Assembly: GCA_963845975.1 (NCBI GenBank)
Contig: CAWJUD010000001.1
Location: 1,178,001-1,242,000 of the forward strand
Direction: 5' to 3'
From: JBEKIK01 sp963845975
GTDB lineage: Bacteria > Planctomycetota > Planctomycetia > Pirellulales > Thermoguttaceae
Length of the DNA: 64,000 bases
Shown: in pieces, positions 18,779 to 28,088 of the stretch
Layout: each line of letters starts with the position of its first letter
Position numbering within the stretch: the first letter of the stretch is position 1
Program-made: the position numbers and the translations under genes
The notes under the pieces: generated by a model
The model's database searches: none
What the model was told of the DNA's origin: nothing
Seen by the model: the letters and a program-made list of their open reading frames with translations, nothing else

Positions 18779-19336
18779 ATGGAAAAACTCGCCGATTTTC
18801 GCGTCGCCGTCATCGCAACCGATGGATTTGAGGAATCCGAGCTGAAAGAACCTGTCAAGGCCCTGAAAGAGGCAGGGGCTCAGGTCACAATCGTTTCCTT
18901 AAAACCAGGAGAAATTCAAGGAGTCCGGCATGGCACAAAGACCGGGAAGGTCGAGGTTGACCGGACAATCAAGGAGGTTTCAGCCAGTCAGTTCGACGCC
19001 GTCTTGCTGCCGGGCGGCACGTCCAACGCCGACGCTTTAAGAATGGTGCCGGAAGTGCAATCGTTCCTGCAAGAGATGGATGGGGCCAATAAGCCCTTGG
19101 CCGCTATCTGTCACGCGCCATGGGAACTGGTTTCCGCCGGCCTGGTACGCGGGCGAACCCTGACCAGCTACCACACGGTCCAGGATGACATCCGTAACGC
19201 CGGAGGCAATTGGCTGGATCAAGAAGTCGTGATGGACGATAACTGGGTTACTAGCCGCCAGCCAAAAGATATTCCGGCTTTCAATCAAGCCATGCTGAAA
19301 GTCTTCGCAAGCAGCCTGGCTACAACACATAAATGA
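18779..19336 (+). CDS. DJ-1/PfpI family protein (type 1 glutamine amidotransferase-like)
   Basis: 185 residues from the ATG at 18779, chosen because AAGGAGA sits just upstream; the longer in-frame extension lacks a site. The flavodoxin-like class I GAT fold is evident from VAVIATDGFEESELKEPV, DAVLLPGGTSNADAL and the nucleophile elbow AICHAPWELVSAG (Cys then His). Members act as proteases, deglycases or stress chaperones; which applies here cannot be told. DNWVTSRQPKDIPAFNQAM is the usual C-terminal block. The gene stands alone. 18577-18778 has no feature. Confidence 0.9.
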   Translation: MEKLADFRVAVIATDGFEESELKEPVKALKEAGAQVTIVSLKPGEIQGVRHGTKTGKVEVDRTIKEVSASQFDAVLLPGGTSNADALRMVPEVQSFLQEMDGANKPLAAICHAPWELVSAGLVRGRTLTSYHTVQDDIRNAGGNWLDQEVVMDDNWVTSRQPKDIPAFNQAMLKVFASSLATTHK

Positions 19337-19548
19337 TGTCATGTCCAAACATCAATCGTGGCTCCTAAACGACCAGTCTGATCGGGACACAACCACTAAT
19401 TGATTGAACCAGCGTACGGGCACAAGTCCAAAAATTGATTAAAAGAATGAAAAATGCGATAAAACTCCAATAATAGCGAGGCGTTTCAAACCATATGCAG
19501 GTTTTTTGTATGTACGCTTTGGATCATATAGCGGCTTTTGTGATAATA

Positions 19549-19676
19549 GGGCGGTTCTTATCGATTTTAGCGGGCAGATTGTCCCGCCGGCACGCAATAT
19601 GCGGGTAGATATCGCCCAGTGGTAACAAGAAAGGCCCGGCTGATAGACTTTCGTCGGGCGGTCCGCGCGGTTTTTT
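19549..19676 (+). ncRNA. Possible structured leader of the Cys-rich peptide gene
   Basis: The stretch 19337-19739 has no gene. Inverted repeats form a possible three-way junction: outer stem GGGCG 19549-19553 / CGCCC 19613-19617, hairpin GCGGG 19570-19574 / CCCGC 19583-19587, and hairpin CGCA 19593-19596 / TGCG 19600-19603. A further stem, GCCCG 19634-19638 / CGGGC 19655-19659, precedes CCGCGCGG and six T (19671-19676). The last part could act as an intrinsic terminator about 60 nt before the next gene. Stems are short, so confidence is low. Confidence 0.3.
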
Positions 19677-19739
19677 AAACGTCAAGGATCCTTGTTTTGG
19701 AAAGAACCAATGTCCAATTTTATGTCGAGGAGTTTTACC

Positions 19740-20048
19740 ATGGATAAAAGAAAATTATTCGGGATCGGTACGATCGTATTGAGTCTTGCGCTCGGTCTGG
19801 CATTCCTGCCCAGTGAAGCCAGCGCAAAACGCCATCGCGGTTGCGAGTGCGGGTATTACACGCAAACCGGCAGTTGTGGCTGCGCGACCTGTAGCTCGCA
19901 CTGCGGAACATGCGGATCTTGCGGCGGAGGTTCTCATGTCCCGTCCGGATCCGCGGCCCCTAAGACCGGAGCAACTACGTCAACCCAGCCAATGATGAAC
20001 ACTACGTCATCAGCGCCGTCCGAGGCGCCGCCGGCTCCAAGCCGTTAA
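19740..20048 (+). CDS. Small secreted Cys-rich peptide
   Basis: 102 residues from the ATG at 19740, set by GAGGAG nine bases upstream. The signal peptide MDKRKLFGIGTIVLSLALGL ends near SEASA. The mature part has nine closely spaced cysteines (CECGYYTQTGSCGCATCSSH, CGTCGSC), then a Ser/Thr/Pro-rich tail. The spacing suggests a disulfide-knotted or metal-binding surface peptide. Function is unknown. An IS66-family insertion sits 11 nt after the stop and separates the gene from a strong hairpin that may be its original terminator. Confidence 0.6.
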   Translation: MDKRKLFGIGTIVLSLALGLAFLPSEASAKRHRGCECGYYTQTGSCGCATCSSHCGTCGSCGGGSHVPSGSAAPKTGATTSTQPMMNTTSSAPSEAPPAPSR

Positions 20049-20051
20049 TTC

Positions 20052-20059
20052 ATTCTTAA
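20052..20059 (+). repeat. Target-site duplication, left copy
   Basis: ATTCTTAA directly before the left end of the IS element. The identical 8-mer follows the right end at 21563-21570, and 8 bp is the length made by IS66-family transposition. Confidence 0.9.
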
Positions 20060-21562
20060 GTAATAGTTTAGTTTTTTGGGATTGATCTTGGGAAAAAACG
20101 GGAAATGGTTTATGTCTATGGTTTATGCGAAAGGACACTACTATTTCTGTTTTGCCCAAGGGAATATCTTTGGGGCCAAGCCTCGACCGCGCAGGCGGAG
20201 GCGATTTTCTCGCGGGGGAGGGAGGCGGTGATTTTCGCGCTGTTGGAAATGGCCAAGCAGTTGGCCGAGGCGCGGAATTCGGCCTCGACTATGCCCTCCA
20301 CGCCCTCGGGCATGATCCCGGTTTACGAAAAACCGGCCATTTCTTCGCGGAAAAAGCGGCCCGGCCGCAAAAATGGGCATCCGGGCAGTGGCCGGAAGCG
20401 GCCCCAGCGGATCGACCGTTACGAGGAACACCAACTTCCTTGCTGTCCGCACTGTCAGGGACGTTTGAAGCGGCTGAACCAGACGCACACGCGATATGTG
20501 GAGGACATTCCCGAGAATCTTCAAGCCGAAGTCACAGAACATACGATCCATCGCGACTGGTGCCCGCGTGCAAGAAGCGCATCGCGCCGCAGGCGCCCGA
20601 CGCCCTGCCGAACGCCCGCTTGGGCAACCGTGCGGTGGCGCTTTCGGCGTGGATGCACTACGGACTGGGCACGACCTCGCAGCAAATCGTGGACGTCTTC
20701 AACCATCACTTGCAACTGAAGATCAGCAAAGGGGCCTTGGCGCAGATGTGGCATCGTCTGCGAGAGGCGCTCTCCCCCTGGTACGAACAGATTCAACAAG
20801 AGGGACTGGCGTCGGCCGTGCTGCACGGCGACGAGACGGGCTGGCGCGTGGCTGGCAAAACCCACTGGCTGTGGTGTTTCAGCAATCCGCGGCTGACCTA
20901 CTATCTGATCGATCGCTCGCGTGGCGAGCCGGCGCTGCGGAAATTCTTCGCCGAGGAGTTCAAAGGCGCGTTTATCAGCGATTTCTGGGGCGCTTACAAC
21001 GCGATTTCCGGCGGTCCGCGGCAGAAATGTCTGGTGCATCTGTTCCGCGACCTGGAGCATGTGGAAAAATACAAAAATCCCGGAGAACATTGGTCTGCAT
21101 TCGCCAAAAAGCTGCGACGGCTGCTGGGCGACGCCATCCGTTTGTGGAAACGCGAGGAGCATCCTCCGGCGGAATACGCATCGCGGCGGGCGTGTTTGGA
21201 CCGAAGATTGCAGGAACTGATCGAAACCGATTGGCGCGATCGGCAAGCCGACCGTCTCGTGAAACGGCTGCGCCGACACCAAAACGAGTTGTTCACTTTT
21301 TTGGATCACGCGGACGTTCCCTTCGAGAACAACCACGCCGAACGGGCGATTCGTCCGGCAGTGATCATTCGCAAAAACAGCTATGCCAATCGCAGCCGCC
21401 GCGGAGCGGACACCCAAGCGGTGCTGATGAGCATCTTTCGCACACTAAAACAACGCAATCACGATCTCTTGGATTCCGTCATCCAAGCCCTGAAAACCTA
21501 TTTGACCACTGGCAAACTTCCATCACTGCCACCATAAATATGACAAAAAACTAAACTGTTAC
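20060..21562 (+). mobile_element. IS66-family insertion sequence (ISBst12-like, single transposase gene)
   Basis: The element is 1503 bp with terminal inverted repeats GTAATAGTTTAGTTTTTTG (left) and GTAACAGTTTAGTTTTTTG (right, reverse strand), 18 of 19 identical and starting with the GTAA typical of IS66 ends. It is flanked by an exact 8-bp duplication. It carries only the large transposase (TnpC-type), as in the ISBst12 subgroup, without tnpA/tnpB. The intact ends and perfect duplication point to a recent insertion. Confidence 0.92.
20105..21537 (+). CDS. IS66-family transposase (one frameshift)
   Basis: About 478 residues when one base is restored near 20568 (TGCCCGCGTGC should read TGCCCGGCGTGC, giving HRDWCPACKKRIAP). 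The N-terminal helix and basic region includes PSTPSGMIPVYEKPA, then a zinc-finger-like segment (LPCCPHCQGRLKRL). The DDE core follows: VLHGDETGWRV (Asp), FISDFWGAYNA (Asp) and FENNHAERAIRP (Glu). The C-terminal SIFRTLKQRNHD segment is typical of the family. With a real frameshift the element would be inactive unless frameshifting is programmed; the clean IS ends argue for recent activity and hence for a sequence error. Confidence 0.9.
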
Positions 21563-21570
21563 ATTCTTAA
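21563..21570 (+). repeat. Target-site duplication, right copy
   Basis: ATTCTTAA directly after the right IS end, identical to 20052-20059. Confidence 0.9.
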
Positions 21571-21592
21571 TAATCCCAACCGGGTGAAAACG

Positions 21593-21639
21593 TCACGGCC
21601 GGTCCGAAAAATGCCACTGAACAGGCGGATCGGCCGTGA
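21593..21639 (+). terminator. Hairpin originally downstream of the Cys-rich gene
   Basis: Arms 21593-21606 (TCACGGCCGGTCCG) and 21626-21639 pair over 13 of 14 positions. There is no T run immediately after. With the IS removed it would lie about 30 nt past the Cys-rich peptide gene. 21640-21865 shows nothing further. Confidence 0.45.
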
Positions 21640-21865
21640 TGTCGTATTATCTTATCTATATCATCTGTCCCGGGTAAGAATCTCCTCGCTCGCATAAGCC
21701 CGCCACGGTCCACGCCCCGGTCCGCCCATCACAGCCTGTATGGGGGCAGTTGACAAAGAACCTGCCTGCGATTATATTCAACTAGGTTGAATAGTAGTAC
21801 ACCACGTTGCATGAGGGCGTCCGGCCATCTAACAATGTTAAGTTGCTGATTTCAAAGGGTCTGCC

Positions 21866-22681
21866 ATGCGATTTGGCTGCTGCGGCGGCATGATCTCCCC
21901 ATCGGTGGATCCGATTGGCGTCGAGATCGTCGAATTGACGGCTGGGATGGGCTTCGACTACATCGAGTTGTCGCTTGCTGATCTGATGGGCCTGCCGGAA
22001 GCGGCCTTTACTGACCTGGTCAGGCGCGTGGAAGGCTCCGGCATCCGTTGCGAGGCCTGCAATAATTTTTTTCCGCCCTCGGTACGGCTGACCGGAACAG
22101 AGACCAATCCGGCGCGGGCGCTGGAATATGCCCAAGCGGCGATCCGGCGGGCGGCCCGGCTGGGAGCGCAACGGATCGTGCTGGGTAGTTCGGGCGCGAA
22201 AAACGTGCCTCCCGGATTTTCGCACGATATGGCCCGGCGGCAGTTAATCGAGTTGCTCGAAAACCTCGGTCCCTTGGCCGAAAAATCAAACGTCATTATT
22301 GTGATCGAACCTTTAAACCACGAGGAATCGAATATAATCAACCTGGCCTCCGAAGGCTTGAGCCTTGTGCATGAGGTTAACCATCCTTGCATACAACTGC
22401 TGCTTGATTTTTATCATTTAATGAAAGAAGGTGAAGATCCTGATGTAATTCTGCGGGCCGGATCGGCAATCCGCCACCTGCATTTTGCCAAGGTCCAAGG
22501 ACGGGTTTTCCCCCGGCATTATGAAGACGAGTTTGTCCCTTTTTTCCGTAATTTACATAAGATCGGATATTCCGAACGATGCAGTATCGAAGCCTTGAGC
22601 AAGGATTTTTTAACAGAGGCGCCGCAGGCCCTGCGTGTATTGCGGGAAGCAAGCGAAAGGTCGTGGGAATGGTCAAAATGA
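21866..22681 (+). CDS. Sugar phosphate isomerase/epimerase, xylose-isomerase-like TIM barrel
   Basis: 271 residues. The AP-endonuclease-2/xylose-isomerase-like barrel is seen from MRFGCCGGMISPS, GFDYIELSLADLM, GAQRIVLGSSGAKNVPPGF, VIIVIEPLNHEESNIIN (metal-binding Glu), IQLLLDFYHLMKEGEDPD (Asp, His) and SIEALSKDF (Glu). Members isomerise or epimerise ketoses, hydroxypyruvate, inosose or sugar acids using a divalent metal. Substrate is not decidable. It is the first gene of the 21.9-30.3 kb cluster and overlaps the next start by ATGA. Confidence 0.85.
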   Translation: MRFGCCGGMISPSVDPIGVEIVELTAGMGFDYIELSLADLMGLPEAAFTDLVRRVEGSGIRCEACNNFFPPSVRLTGTETNPARALEYAQAAIRRAARLGAQRIVLGSSGAKNVPPGFSHDMARRQLIELLENLGPLAEKSNVIIVIEPLNHEESNIINLASEGLSLVHEVNHPCIQLLLDFYHLMKEGEDPDVILRAGSAIRHLHFAKVQGRVFPRHYEDEFVPFFRNLHKIGYSERCSIEALSKDFLTEAPQALRVLREASERSWEWSK

Positions 22682-23208
22682 GCGTGGGCGGATGCATTCG
22701 CAGGCTGCGCCTGGAACAACGGCGAACCCAGCAGGACATAGCCGATGCCTGCGGGTTCACCAAGAGCCTTTTGTCGAAGATCGAATCGAACAAGGTCATG
22801 CCGCCCGTGGCCACGCTGGTGAAAATCGCCGCATCGCTGGGCACCAAAGTCTCGGCCCTGATCGAAACCGACGACAACGTCGGCACAGTGCATACCACGG
22901 CAAAGGAAGTCCGGAAGAATATCGTCCAGACGGAACGGGGGTATTGGATTTATCCGTTTGCAACGGGCCATAAAGGCAAACGCATGCAGCCCTTTATGTT
23001 TGTGGCCCGCAAGGGAGAAGTGAAAAGGCATCATCTAACACACGAAGGCGAGGAATTCATATACGTGCTAACAGGGGAAATGCGGGTGCAGGTCGGACAA
23101 TCAGAATTTCGCCTAAAGACCGGCGGTTCCCTGTATTTTAACTCCGCCGAGGAACACCAGGTGATCCCGGTCAGCGATACGGTCAGGTATTTGAACATTT
23201 TTGTCTAA
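22678..23208 (+). CDS. XRE-family transcriptional regulator with C-terminal cupin
   Basis: 176 residues. An N-terminal helix-turn-helix (residues 5-60: IRRLRLEQRRTQQDIADACG, FTKSLLSKIESNKVMPP) is joined to a cupin (about 105-176: HHLTHEGEEFIYVLTGEMRV and GGSLYFNSAEEHQVIPVSD). Such proteins sense a small sugar or carboxylate through the cupin and control adjacent catabolic genes. The start at 22678 is set by ATGA overlap with the isomerase stop; ATG 22669 is an alternative. Location inside the cluster makes it the likely local regulator. Confidence 0.88.
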   Translation: MSVGGCIRRLRLEQRRTQQDIADACGFTKSLLSKIESNKVMPPVATLVKIAASLGTKVSALIETDDNVGTVHTTAKEVRKNIVQTERGYWIYPFATGHKGKRMQPFMFVARKGEVKRHHLTHEGEEFIYVLTGEMRVQVGQSEFRLKTGGSLYFNSAEEHQVIPVSDTVRYLNIFV

Positions 23209-23261
23209 GTAGCCCGCGCACGCCGTGTGCGGGAAAACGGCACATGGCGTGTGCCGACTAC
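23209..23261. repeat. GTAG...CTAC-bounded palindromic repeat
   Basis: A GC-rich double hairpin (CCCGCGCAC..GTGCGGG, then CGGCACA..TGTGCCG) bounded by GTAG and CTAC lies directly after the regulator stop and before a short T run. It resembles dispersed extragenic palindromes and may attenuate transcription between the regulator and downstream genes. Confidence 0.5.
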
Positions 23262-23290
23262 ATTTTTTAATTTATTTAGGGATTTAAACC

Positions 23291-23974
23291 ATGCCCAAGA
23301 ATCTTAGCGGTAAAAAACTTGGCATCATTCACGCGGCCTTGATCACGACGCGAGCGGTGCAAAAGTTCATCGACGAAATCATCCCCGAGGTGGAGATAGT
23401 GCATTGGGTCGACGATACGATCCAGAACACGAACTTCGCCTGCGAACCGGGCGTTATTCCGAAAAAGAACTATGCCAAATTCGTGCAAGGGGCCCTCTCG
23501 CAGCAAGAATACGGCGTGGATTTGATCCTATTGGCGTGTTCCACCTTCAATCGCGCGGCGGAGCATGCCCGGCCCATGATCGACACGCCCATGCTGCAGA
23601 TCGACCGGCCGATGATGGATCTGGCGGTCCGCCAGGGCCGGCGGATCGGTCTTATGGCCACCGTGCCCACTACCGTGCCGGCCTCCGAGCGTTTATTGCG
23701 GTTGGCCGGGGAGGAAGCCGGGAAAAAAATCGAGGTTAAGATCCGCTTGTGCAGCGAAGCATTCAAGGCGCTCAAGGAGGGGAATCCTGAAAAACACAAC
23801 GACATGCTGCTTGGCGAGATCGATGCCCTATCCGGCGAAGTCGACGCCATCGTAATGGCCCAGGTGTCGATGAGCGCCCTGGAACCGCGGTTGACCAATA
23901 CGAAAGTGCCGGTCTACAACAGCGGGCGGACCGCTTTCAACAAAATTCGGCAGATTCTGGAATCCATGGAATGA
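23291..23974 (+). CDS. Asp/Glu racemase-superfamily protein with only one of the two catalytic Cys
   Basis: 227 residues. The fold is that of aspartate/glutamate racemase, maleate isomerase and arylmalonate decarboxylase: LGIIHAALITTRAVQKF, the first half-site LILLACSTFNRAAE with Cys, DTPMLQIDRPMMD, and RRIGLMATVPTTVPASERLL. In the second half-site the usual Cys-Thr/Ser is replaced by AIVMAQVSMSALEP, so a two-base racemase mechanism is unlikely. A one-Cys isomerase, decarboxylase or lyase role fits better. The position between a regulator and a split transketolase points to action on a small carboxylate or ketose. It resembles hydantoin-racemase-like proteins overall. Confidence 0.75.
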   Translation: MPKNLSGKKLGIIHAALITTRAVQKFIDEIIPEVEIVHWVDDTIQNTNFACEPGVIPKKNYAKFVQGALSQQEYGVDLILLACSTFNRAAEHARPMIDTPMLQIDRPMMDLAVRQGRRIGLMATVPTTVPASERLLRLAGEEAGKKIEVKIRLCSEAFKALKEGNPEKHNDMLLGEIDALSGEVDAIVMAQVSMSALEPRLTNTKVPVYNSGRTAFNKIRQILESME

Positions 23975-23985
23975 AAGGACAAGCG

Positions 23986-24819
23986 ATGGCGAAACCGGAT
24001 ATCCGCGAACTGCAAAGGCTGGCCCGCGTCGTTCGCACGCACATTGTGCACATGATTGGCGTGGGGCAAAAGGGGCACCTCGGCGGCTCTTGTTCAATCG
24101 CCGACGTTGTCACTGCCCTGTATTTTGCCAAGATGCGGCACGATCCCCGCAATCCGCAGTGGCCCAAGCGCGATCGCTTCCTTTTAAGCAAAGGCCACGC
24201 CGCTTTGGTTCAATACGCCGCCCTGGCCGAATGCGGGTACATGCCCAAAGAGGAACTCAAGCGGTTTAAAACCCTTGGCGCAATATTGCAGGGCCATCCC
24301 GATCTTAATAGCACGCCCGGCGTCGAGGCCAATACCGGATCGTTGGGACAGGGCCTTTCCATAGCCTGCGGCATAGCCGCCGGATTGCGGATCGACGGGA
24401 TCAAGAGCAAGGTCTACTGCGTGATCGGCGACGGCGAACTTGCCGAAGGGCAGATATGGGAAGCGGCCATGGCCGCCTCGGCATTCAAATTGGACAACCT
24501 GGTGGCGATCCTGGATCGCAACCGGCTCCAGGCCACCGGTCCCATCGTGGAACGCTTCAATACCAATCCGCTGGCCGAAAAATGGCGGGCCTTTGGCTGG
24601 CATGTGCTGGACATAAACGGCCACGACATGGCGAGCATCCTTCAGGCCTTGGACGAGGTCGACGAGATCAAGGGCAAACCGAAAATCATCATCGCCCAGA
24701 CAACCAAAGGGGCCGGCATCCCCTTTGCGGAAAACCAGGCGGAGTTCCATAACGGAAGTTTGAATGCCCAGCAGTATTCCCAGGCCTGCCGAGCGCTATC
24801 CGCGGATACGGCGGCCTAG
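23986..24819 (+). CDS. Transketolase-like, N-terminal (ThDP-binding) subunit
   Basis: 277 residues from the ATG at 23986 (MAKPDIRELQRLARVVR) with AAAGGA upstream; ATG 23971 overlapping the previous stop is an alternative. Motifs are GQKGHLGGSCSIADVVTALY, LLSKGHAALVQYA (His), GSLGQGLSIACGIA and the ThDP/Mg motif VIGDGELAEGQIWEAAMAAS. Split transketolases are two-gene forms that pair with the next gene. They transfer C2 ketol units; besides the pentose phosphate pathway they serve in catabolism of apiose-, erythrulose- or sulfosugar-type substrates. Confidence 0.93.
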   Translation: MAKPDIRELQRLARVVRTHIVHMIGVGQKGHLGGSCSIADVVTALYFAKMRHDPRNPQWPKRDRFLLSKGHAALVQYAALAECGYMPKEELKRFKTLGAILQGHPDLNSTPGVEANTGSLGQGLSIACGIAAGLRIDGIKSKVYCVIGDGELAEGQIWEAAMAASAFKLDNLVAILDRNRLQATGPIVERFNTNPLAEKWRAFGWHVLDINGHDMASILQALDEVDEIKGKPKIIIAQTTKGAGIPFAENQAEFHNGSLNAQQYSQACRALSADTAA

Positions 24820-24838
24820 CCAGGAGGACAAACCACTC

Positions 24839-25798
24839 ATGCCGATGCAGAATCCACGCGAAGTATATGGGCGAACCCTGGTGGAGTTGGGAAAAGAGAA
24901 TCCCAATATCGTGGTTCTGGAGGCCGACCTGGGCAAGTCGACCATGTCCTGCTATTTCGAGCAGGCCTTTCCCGAACGCTTCTTTGAAATGGGCATCGCC
25001 GAAGCCAACATGACTTCCTTTGCCGCCGGCCTGGCTCTGACCGGCAAGATTCCCTTTACCAACTCGTTTGCCGTTTTTGCCGCCGGGCGGGCCTACGACC
25101 AGATCCGCCAGGGCATTTGTATTCCCGGGCTAAACGTAAAGATCGTGGGGTCCAGCGCCGGGCTGTCCGACTTCGGCGACGGCTCGACTCACCAGTCGGT
25201 GGAAGATTTGGCCATCATGCGAGCCATCCCGAACATGACCGTCCTGGTTCCGGCCGATGGCAACGAAACCCGAAAAATGACCCGTGCCATCGCCCGGTAC
25301 AAAGGCCCGGTCTATATGCGCATTACGCGCAACGATTTGCCCGACGTTCTTCCCGAAGATCAGCCATTCGAGATCGGCAAGCCCTGTGTGGTTCGCGATG
25401 GCAGGGACATAGCGGTCTTTGCCCACGGCCTGATGGTCTCCAAAGCCATGGAAGCCGGCGATGCCCTTGCGATAAGAGGCATTTTTGTGCGCATCGTGAA
25501 CGTTAGTTCGCTGAAACCCGTGGACGAAGATGCTCTGAAGGCCGCGGCCCAGGGCATGAAAGGCATCATCACCGTCGAGGAGCATTCCATTATCGGCGGT
25601 TTGGGCAGCCTGATCGCCGACGTATTCCGGGGAGCGACCGTTCCGATCCGATGCATCGGCATCGAAGACCGATTTGGCCAGTCCGCCCACAGTTATGATG
25701 AATTGCTGGAGGCTTACGGCCTGACTTCCGAACATATCGCCGCCACCGCCTGGGAACTGGTAAAAGGCGGCGACCCGCCTGTATTTAGCCCGCCGTGA
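24839..25798 (+). CDS. Transketolase-like, C-terminal (pyrimidine-binding) subunit
   Basis: 319 residues from the ATG at 24839 with AGGAGG upstream. It carries VVLEADLGKSTMS, RFFEMGIAEANMTSFAAGLA (Glu that activates ThDP), GLSDFGDGSTHQSVEDLA and the C-terminal regulatory fold (IITVEEHSIIGGLGSLIADV). It lies 19 nt after the N-terminal subunit and forms a heteromeric enzyme with it. Because the organism should also have a housekeeping transketolase, this pair is probably pathway-specific. Confidence 0.93.
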   Translation: MPMQNPREVYGRTLVELGKENPNIVVLEADLGKSTMSCYFEQAFPERFFEMGIAEANMTSFAAGLALTGKIPFTNSFAVFAAGRAYDQIRQGICIPGLNVKIVGSSAGLSDFGDGSTHQSVEDLAIMRAIPNMTVLVPADGNETRKMTRAIARYKGPVYMRITRNDLPDVLPEDQPFEIGKPCVVRDGRDIAVFAHGLMVSKAMEAGDALAIRGIFVRIVNVSSLKPVDEDALKAAAQGMKGIITVEEHSIIGGLGSLIADVFRGATVPIRCIGIEDRFGQSAHSYDELLEAYGLTSEHIAATAWELVKGGDPPVFSPP

Positions 25799-25862
25799 AT
25801 ATACGCGGGTTGTTGATATATAAATATATTGAATCATCGCAAAATCCGCAAAAGGAGAGAAA

Positions 25863-28071
25863 ATGAACGCTAAAATGAACGCCGGACTGAACTGGGGTCT
25901 CGGCATGGCTATCGTTCTGCTCATGGCAACAGCCCTCGAGGCGGAGCCGATCCGCTATCGCGGCCACGATGCGGAACTCGGTATTCGCTTGGCCGGCGAG
26001 CACAGTCTGCGGATCACCATCCGGCCGCTGGATGGAGAATCCGGTGGCGGGGAACTGCCAACAAGTCCGGCCCTTGTTGATCGCGCATGGCCCAAGCCCG
26101 TGCTGCAACTGCGATCCATCGATGCCGAAGTGCAGTCAAAGATCGGGGAATTTCAGATGGCCGTCCGCGCAAATCCCCTGACTGTGCGCATCTCGGATAG
26201 TGCCGGACAATTGATACAAGAAATTTCGATGGATGAAAAGACCGGTGCGCTCAGTTTTCCTTGCGGCGAGATCCCGATCCTAGGCCTTGGCGAAGGCGGC
26301 AAGCAGTTCGACCGCCGCGGCGAGTTTTACCCGATGCGGAACGGGCAGGTGCAGGGACTGGCGCGTATGGCGCCCGCATCCCGGTGCCGCTGTTGATCGG
26401 GGCCAAAGGCTGGGGCCTGTTCGTCCTCGGGCCGTGGGGGACGATCGATCTGAAGGGCGATCGCGGCATATTCCAGCCTCAAGACAGCGCAAAACCCGAG
26501 ATCGACCTGATTGTCTTCGACGCCCGGCGCCCTGATGCGTTCATGCAAGAGATCGTCGATCTGACCGGGCATCCGGTCATGCCGCCGAAATGGTCGCTGG
26601 GATATTTGCAGTCGCACCGAACGTTGGAAAACGACAAGCAGATGGTCGAGATTGCCAAAACGTTCCGCGAGAAAAAACTGCCTTGCGACGCCCTGATTTA
26701 TTTGGGCACCGGATTCTGTCCAGCGGGCTGGAACGTCAGAAACACATCCTTTGAATTCAACCCGAAGGTGTTCGAGCGCGATCCGGCCGAGGTGTTTCGC
26801 GACCTGCATGAACTTCATTTCAAGGTTATTTTGCACGTCGTGCCGCCCAATGGGCAGATGCACGGCACGATTCCGCCGGCCGCCGGCGAAACTGTCGATG
26901 ACAGACACATCGCCGAATACTGGAAACGGCACCAACCTCTGATGGCAATGGGCGTGGACGGCTGGTGGCCGGACGAAGGCGATTGGCTGGATATTCCCAG
27001 CCGCTTCGCTCGAAGCCAGATGTATTACGCCGGGCCGTTGGCCGATTATCCGAACGTCCGCCCCTGGAACCTGCAGCGCAACGGGTACCTGGGCGCGGCG
27101 CGTATGGCGGCTGGGTCTGGTCGGGCGATGTAAACACGTCTTGGGCCACGCTGGCCGCCCACGTGCCGGTCGGATTGAATTCGTCGCTGAGCGTTTCGCC
27201 CTACTGGGGCACGGACATCGGCGGTTTCGTCCCTACCCGGGAGCTGAGTGGGGAATTGTACGTGCGCTGGTTCCAGTTCGCGGCGTTTTGTCCCTTGTTC
27301 CGCTCGCACGGACGAACCTGGCACTTGCGCCTGCCCTGGGGATGGGACACCGGCGAGACCGGACCCAACGAAGGCCGAGTGCTCCCCGATGAATCGGAAC
27401 TGCACAATGCCGAGGTCGAGCCGATCTGCCGCCAATACATGAATCTGCGCTATCAATTGCTGCCCTATAACTACACGCTGGCCCGGGAGGCGCACGACAC
27501 AGGCATGCCGTTTATGCGGGCCTTGTGGCTGCACTACCCGGACGATCCCCAGGCGGTTAAGGATGGCAGCGAGTATCTGTGGGGCCGTGACTTGTTGATT
27601 GCGCCTGTTGTTCAAAAGGGCGCCAAGGCCCGCGATGTATATTTGCCCAAAGGCGATTGGTACGATTGGTGGACCGGTGAGAAAACGGCCGGCGGCCGGA
27701 ACGTGCAGCGCGAGGTGGAACTGAAAACGCTGCCGATCTACGTCCGGGCTGGCGCGATTATCCCCCTGGACCCGGTGCGGCAGTATACGAGCGAGCCGGT
27801 CGGCGAACCGACGACGCTCCAGGTTTATTCTGGAGCCGATGGCCAGTTCACACTATATGATGATGACGGAAACAGCCTCGACTACTTGCGCAACCAATAC
27901 ACTTGGATCAGCTTTTCCTGGAAGGACGGCCAACGGCAACTGGTGATTGAACCTCGATCGAAAGACAATCCCGTTGCTGCCTCGAGGCGGATTTTCAAAA
28001 TCCGCCTGCTGCCCGACGGAATCGAAAAAACCGTCGAGTACGCCGGTCAACGCGTGGAAGTAGCTTTATAA
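25863..28071 (+). CDS. GH31 family alpha-glycosidase, exported (two frameshifts)
   Basis: About 735 residues when corrected. A signal peptide (LGMAIVLLMATALEAEP) is followed by the N-terminal beta domain. The barrel has PPKWSLGYLQSHRTLEND, the nucleophile region GVDGWWPDEGDW and acid/base WSGDV, then HVPVGLNSSLSVSPYWGTDI and the distal domain (YLPKGDWYDWWTGEKT). Breaks lie near 26380 and 27100, both at GGCGC followed by GTATGG, where one extra C would restore frame. GH31 enzymes release alpha-linked xylose, glucose or related sugars in the periplasm. The LIYLGTGFCPAGWN segment does not show the sulfoquinovosidase pattern I would look for. It feeds the cluster with its monosaccharide. Confidence 0.88.
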
Positions 28072-28088
28072 GGGCTAGGAGCGAAAAA

